Both the position numbers and the translations under genes were made by a program. DNA of 43,948 nucleotides. Source: Burkholderiaceae bacterium. GTDB lineage: Bacteria; Pseudomonadota; Gammaproteobacteria; Burkholderiales; Burkholderiaceae_C. Position 1 is the stretch's first letter. The number at the start of each line of letters is the position of its first letter. The stretch lies in assembly GCA_016790515.1 (NCBI GenBank), contig JAEUOY010000039.1, positions 1 through 43,948 on the forward strand. The letters run 5' to 3'. The notes below the pieces were generated by a model that was given only the letters and a program-made list of their open reading frames with translations, made no database searches and was not told the DNA's origin. Of this stretch, positions 43,470 to 43,948 are shown in pieces.

Positions 43470-43948
43470 ATGACTGCGCAGCGTCCTTCCCACCTCGGCG
43501 ATGCGGTTCACGACTCGCCGCTGTCGTTCTTCGCCCGCGACGAGCAGCTGGTGCCCTCCGAGACGCAATGGCCGCAGGGGATTCCGCCGCGCGACATGGT
43601 GCTGTTCGAGAAGGCCGGCCCGCGGCGCAAGCTGTTCTTCGAGCCCTCCAGCACCCGCGCGGCGATCGTCACCTGCGGCGGCCTCTGCCCCGGGCTGAAC
43701 AACGTGATCCGGTCGGTGACGCGCGAACTCAGGCGCGGCTACGGCGTGGGCTCGGTGCTCGGCATCCGCGGCGGCTACCGCGGGCTCGATCCGGCGCGGG
43801 GCAAGCCGCCGCTCGAACTGACCGACGAGGTGGTCGAGGACATCCACAAGGAGGGCGGCACGCTGCTGGGCACCTCGCGCGGGCCGGTGGACATGCACAC
43901 GGCGGTCGATTTCCTGATGGCCGAGCGCGTCAACATCCTGTTCACCGT
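43470..43948 (+). CDS. ATP-type 6-phosphofructokinase, N-terminal part (runs off the window)
   Basis: The first 159 codons of a phosphofructokinase that phosphorylates fructose 6-phosphate in glycolysis. The ATP/phosphate-binding motif is IVTCGGLCPGLNNVIRSVTR at about residues 70-89. It continues with LGIRGGYRGLD and the family motif GGTLLGTSRGP near residues 131-141. The roughly 65-residue extension before the first motif and the LCPGLNNVIR form are typical of the long plant/proteobacterial PFK group. The GGDGT loop that separates ATP from pyrophosphate users lies just beyond the window end, so the phosphoryl donor is not proven. The start is supported by GGAGGG at 43455-43460, nine bases before ATG. 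Confidence 0.92.
   Translation, partial: MTAQRPSHLGDAVHDSPLSFFARDEQLVPSETQWPQGIPPRDMVLFEKAGPRRKLFFEPSSTRAAIVTCGGLCPGLNNVIRSVTRELRRGYGVGSVLGIRGGYRGLDPARGKPPLELTDEVVEDIHKEGGTLLGTSRGPVDMHTAVDFLMAERVNILFT

Overview
The window is GC-rich, densely packed DNA from a Gram-negative chromosome. It most likely comes from a betaproteobacterium of the order Burkholderiales (Rubrivivax/Leptothrix-like). The clues are a PEP-CTERM sorting signal, an LPS Kdo transferase, the cbb3-oxidase assembly factor CcoG, TolC/RND/RND-adaptor genes, and the gene neighbourhood tolC - rhodanese - isoaspartyl-methyltransferase-like. The placement is inferred from gene content. About 39 protein-coding genes fill nearly all of the window. 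I found no rRNA, tRNA, CRISPR array, insertion sequence or prophage.

Layout. (a) 1-3.8 kb: a metallo-beta-lactamase-fold hydrolase, a secreted ScyD/ScyE-type PEP-CTERM protein, and a divergent winged-helix/TPR regulator. (b) 3.8-8.0 kb, minus strand: a chain of an Ada-N/AraC/AlkA fusion, an O6-alkylguanine methyltransferase (ogt), a DMT exporter and argG. The first three overlap by 4 bp. (c) 8.1-10.9 kb: phosphomannomutase/phosphoglucomutase and waaA, which serve sugar-phosphate and LPS core synthesis. (d) 10.9-18.4 kb, minus strand: a full tripartite efflux system in the order TetR, adaptor, RND pump, Pcm-like, rhodanese, TolC-like, with a near-perfect operator palindrome in front of tetR. 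(e) 18.5-25.1 kb: an envelope-lipid block holding uppP, trmB, dgkA, sensor kinase and response regulator, facing eptA and a PAP2 phosphatase. EptA releases diacylglycerol when it transfers phosphoethanolamine, and DgkA re-phosphorylates it, so the block reads as lipid A modification plus lipid recycling under its own two-component system. A CTTCAG-N5-CTTCAT direct repeat resembling a PmrA/QseB-type box lies in the shared promoter region.

(f) 25.1-27.7 kb: an orphan outer-membrane barrel, an epoxide-hydrolase-like enzyme and a small secreted protein. (g) 27.8-36.5 kb: a feruloyl-CoA-synthase-type ligase, a complete five-gene peptide/opine/nickel-type ABC importer on the opposite strand, and an unusual crotonase-fold protein lacking both canonical catalytic glutamates. 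This may be an uptake-and-activation unit for an aromatic or acyl compound. (h) 36.6-39.7 kb: a two-gene unit of a lipoprotein with an alpha/beta-hydrolase nucleophile motif and a 662-residue secreted protein. The second protein has an N-terminal half with the zinc-ligand spacing of zinc-dependent phospholipase C/P1 nuclease, including a Trp predicted to become residue 1 after signal cleavage. Its C-terminal half looks like an outer-membrane barrel. I rate this pair the most interesting content of the window. (i) 39.8-43.9 kb: a SLAC1/TehA-family transporter, an OsmC-family protein, ccoG, a 431-bp non-coding gap carrying 11-bp-phased direct repeats, a 67-residue lipoprotein, and the 5' part of an ATP-type 6-phosphofructokinase that runs off the end.
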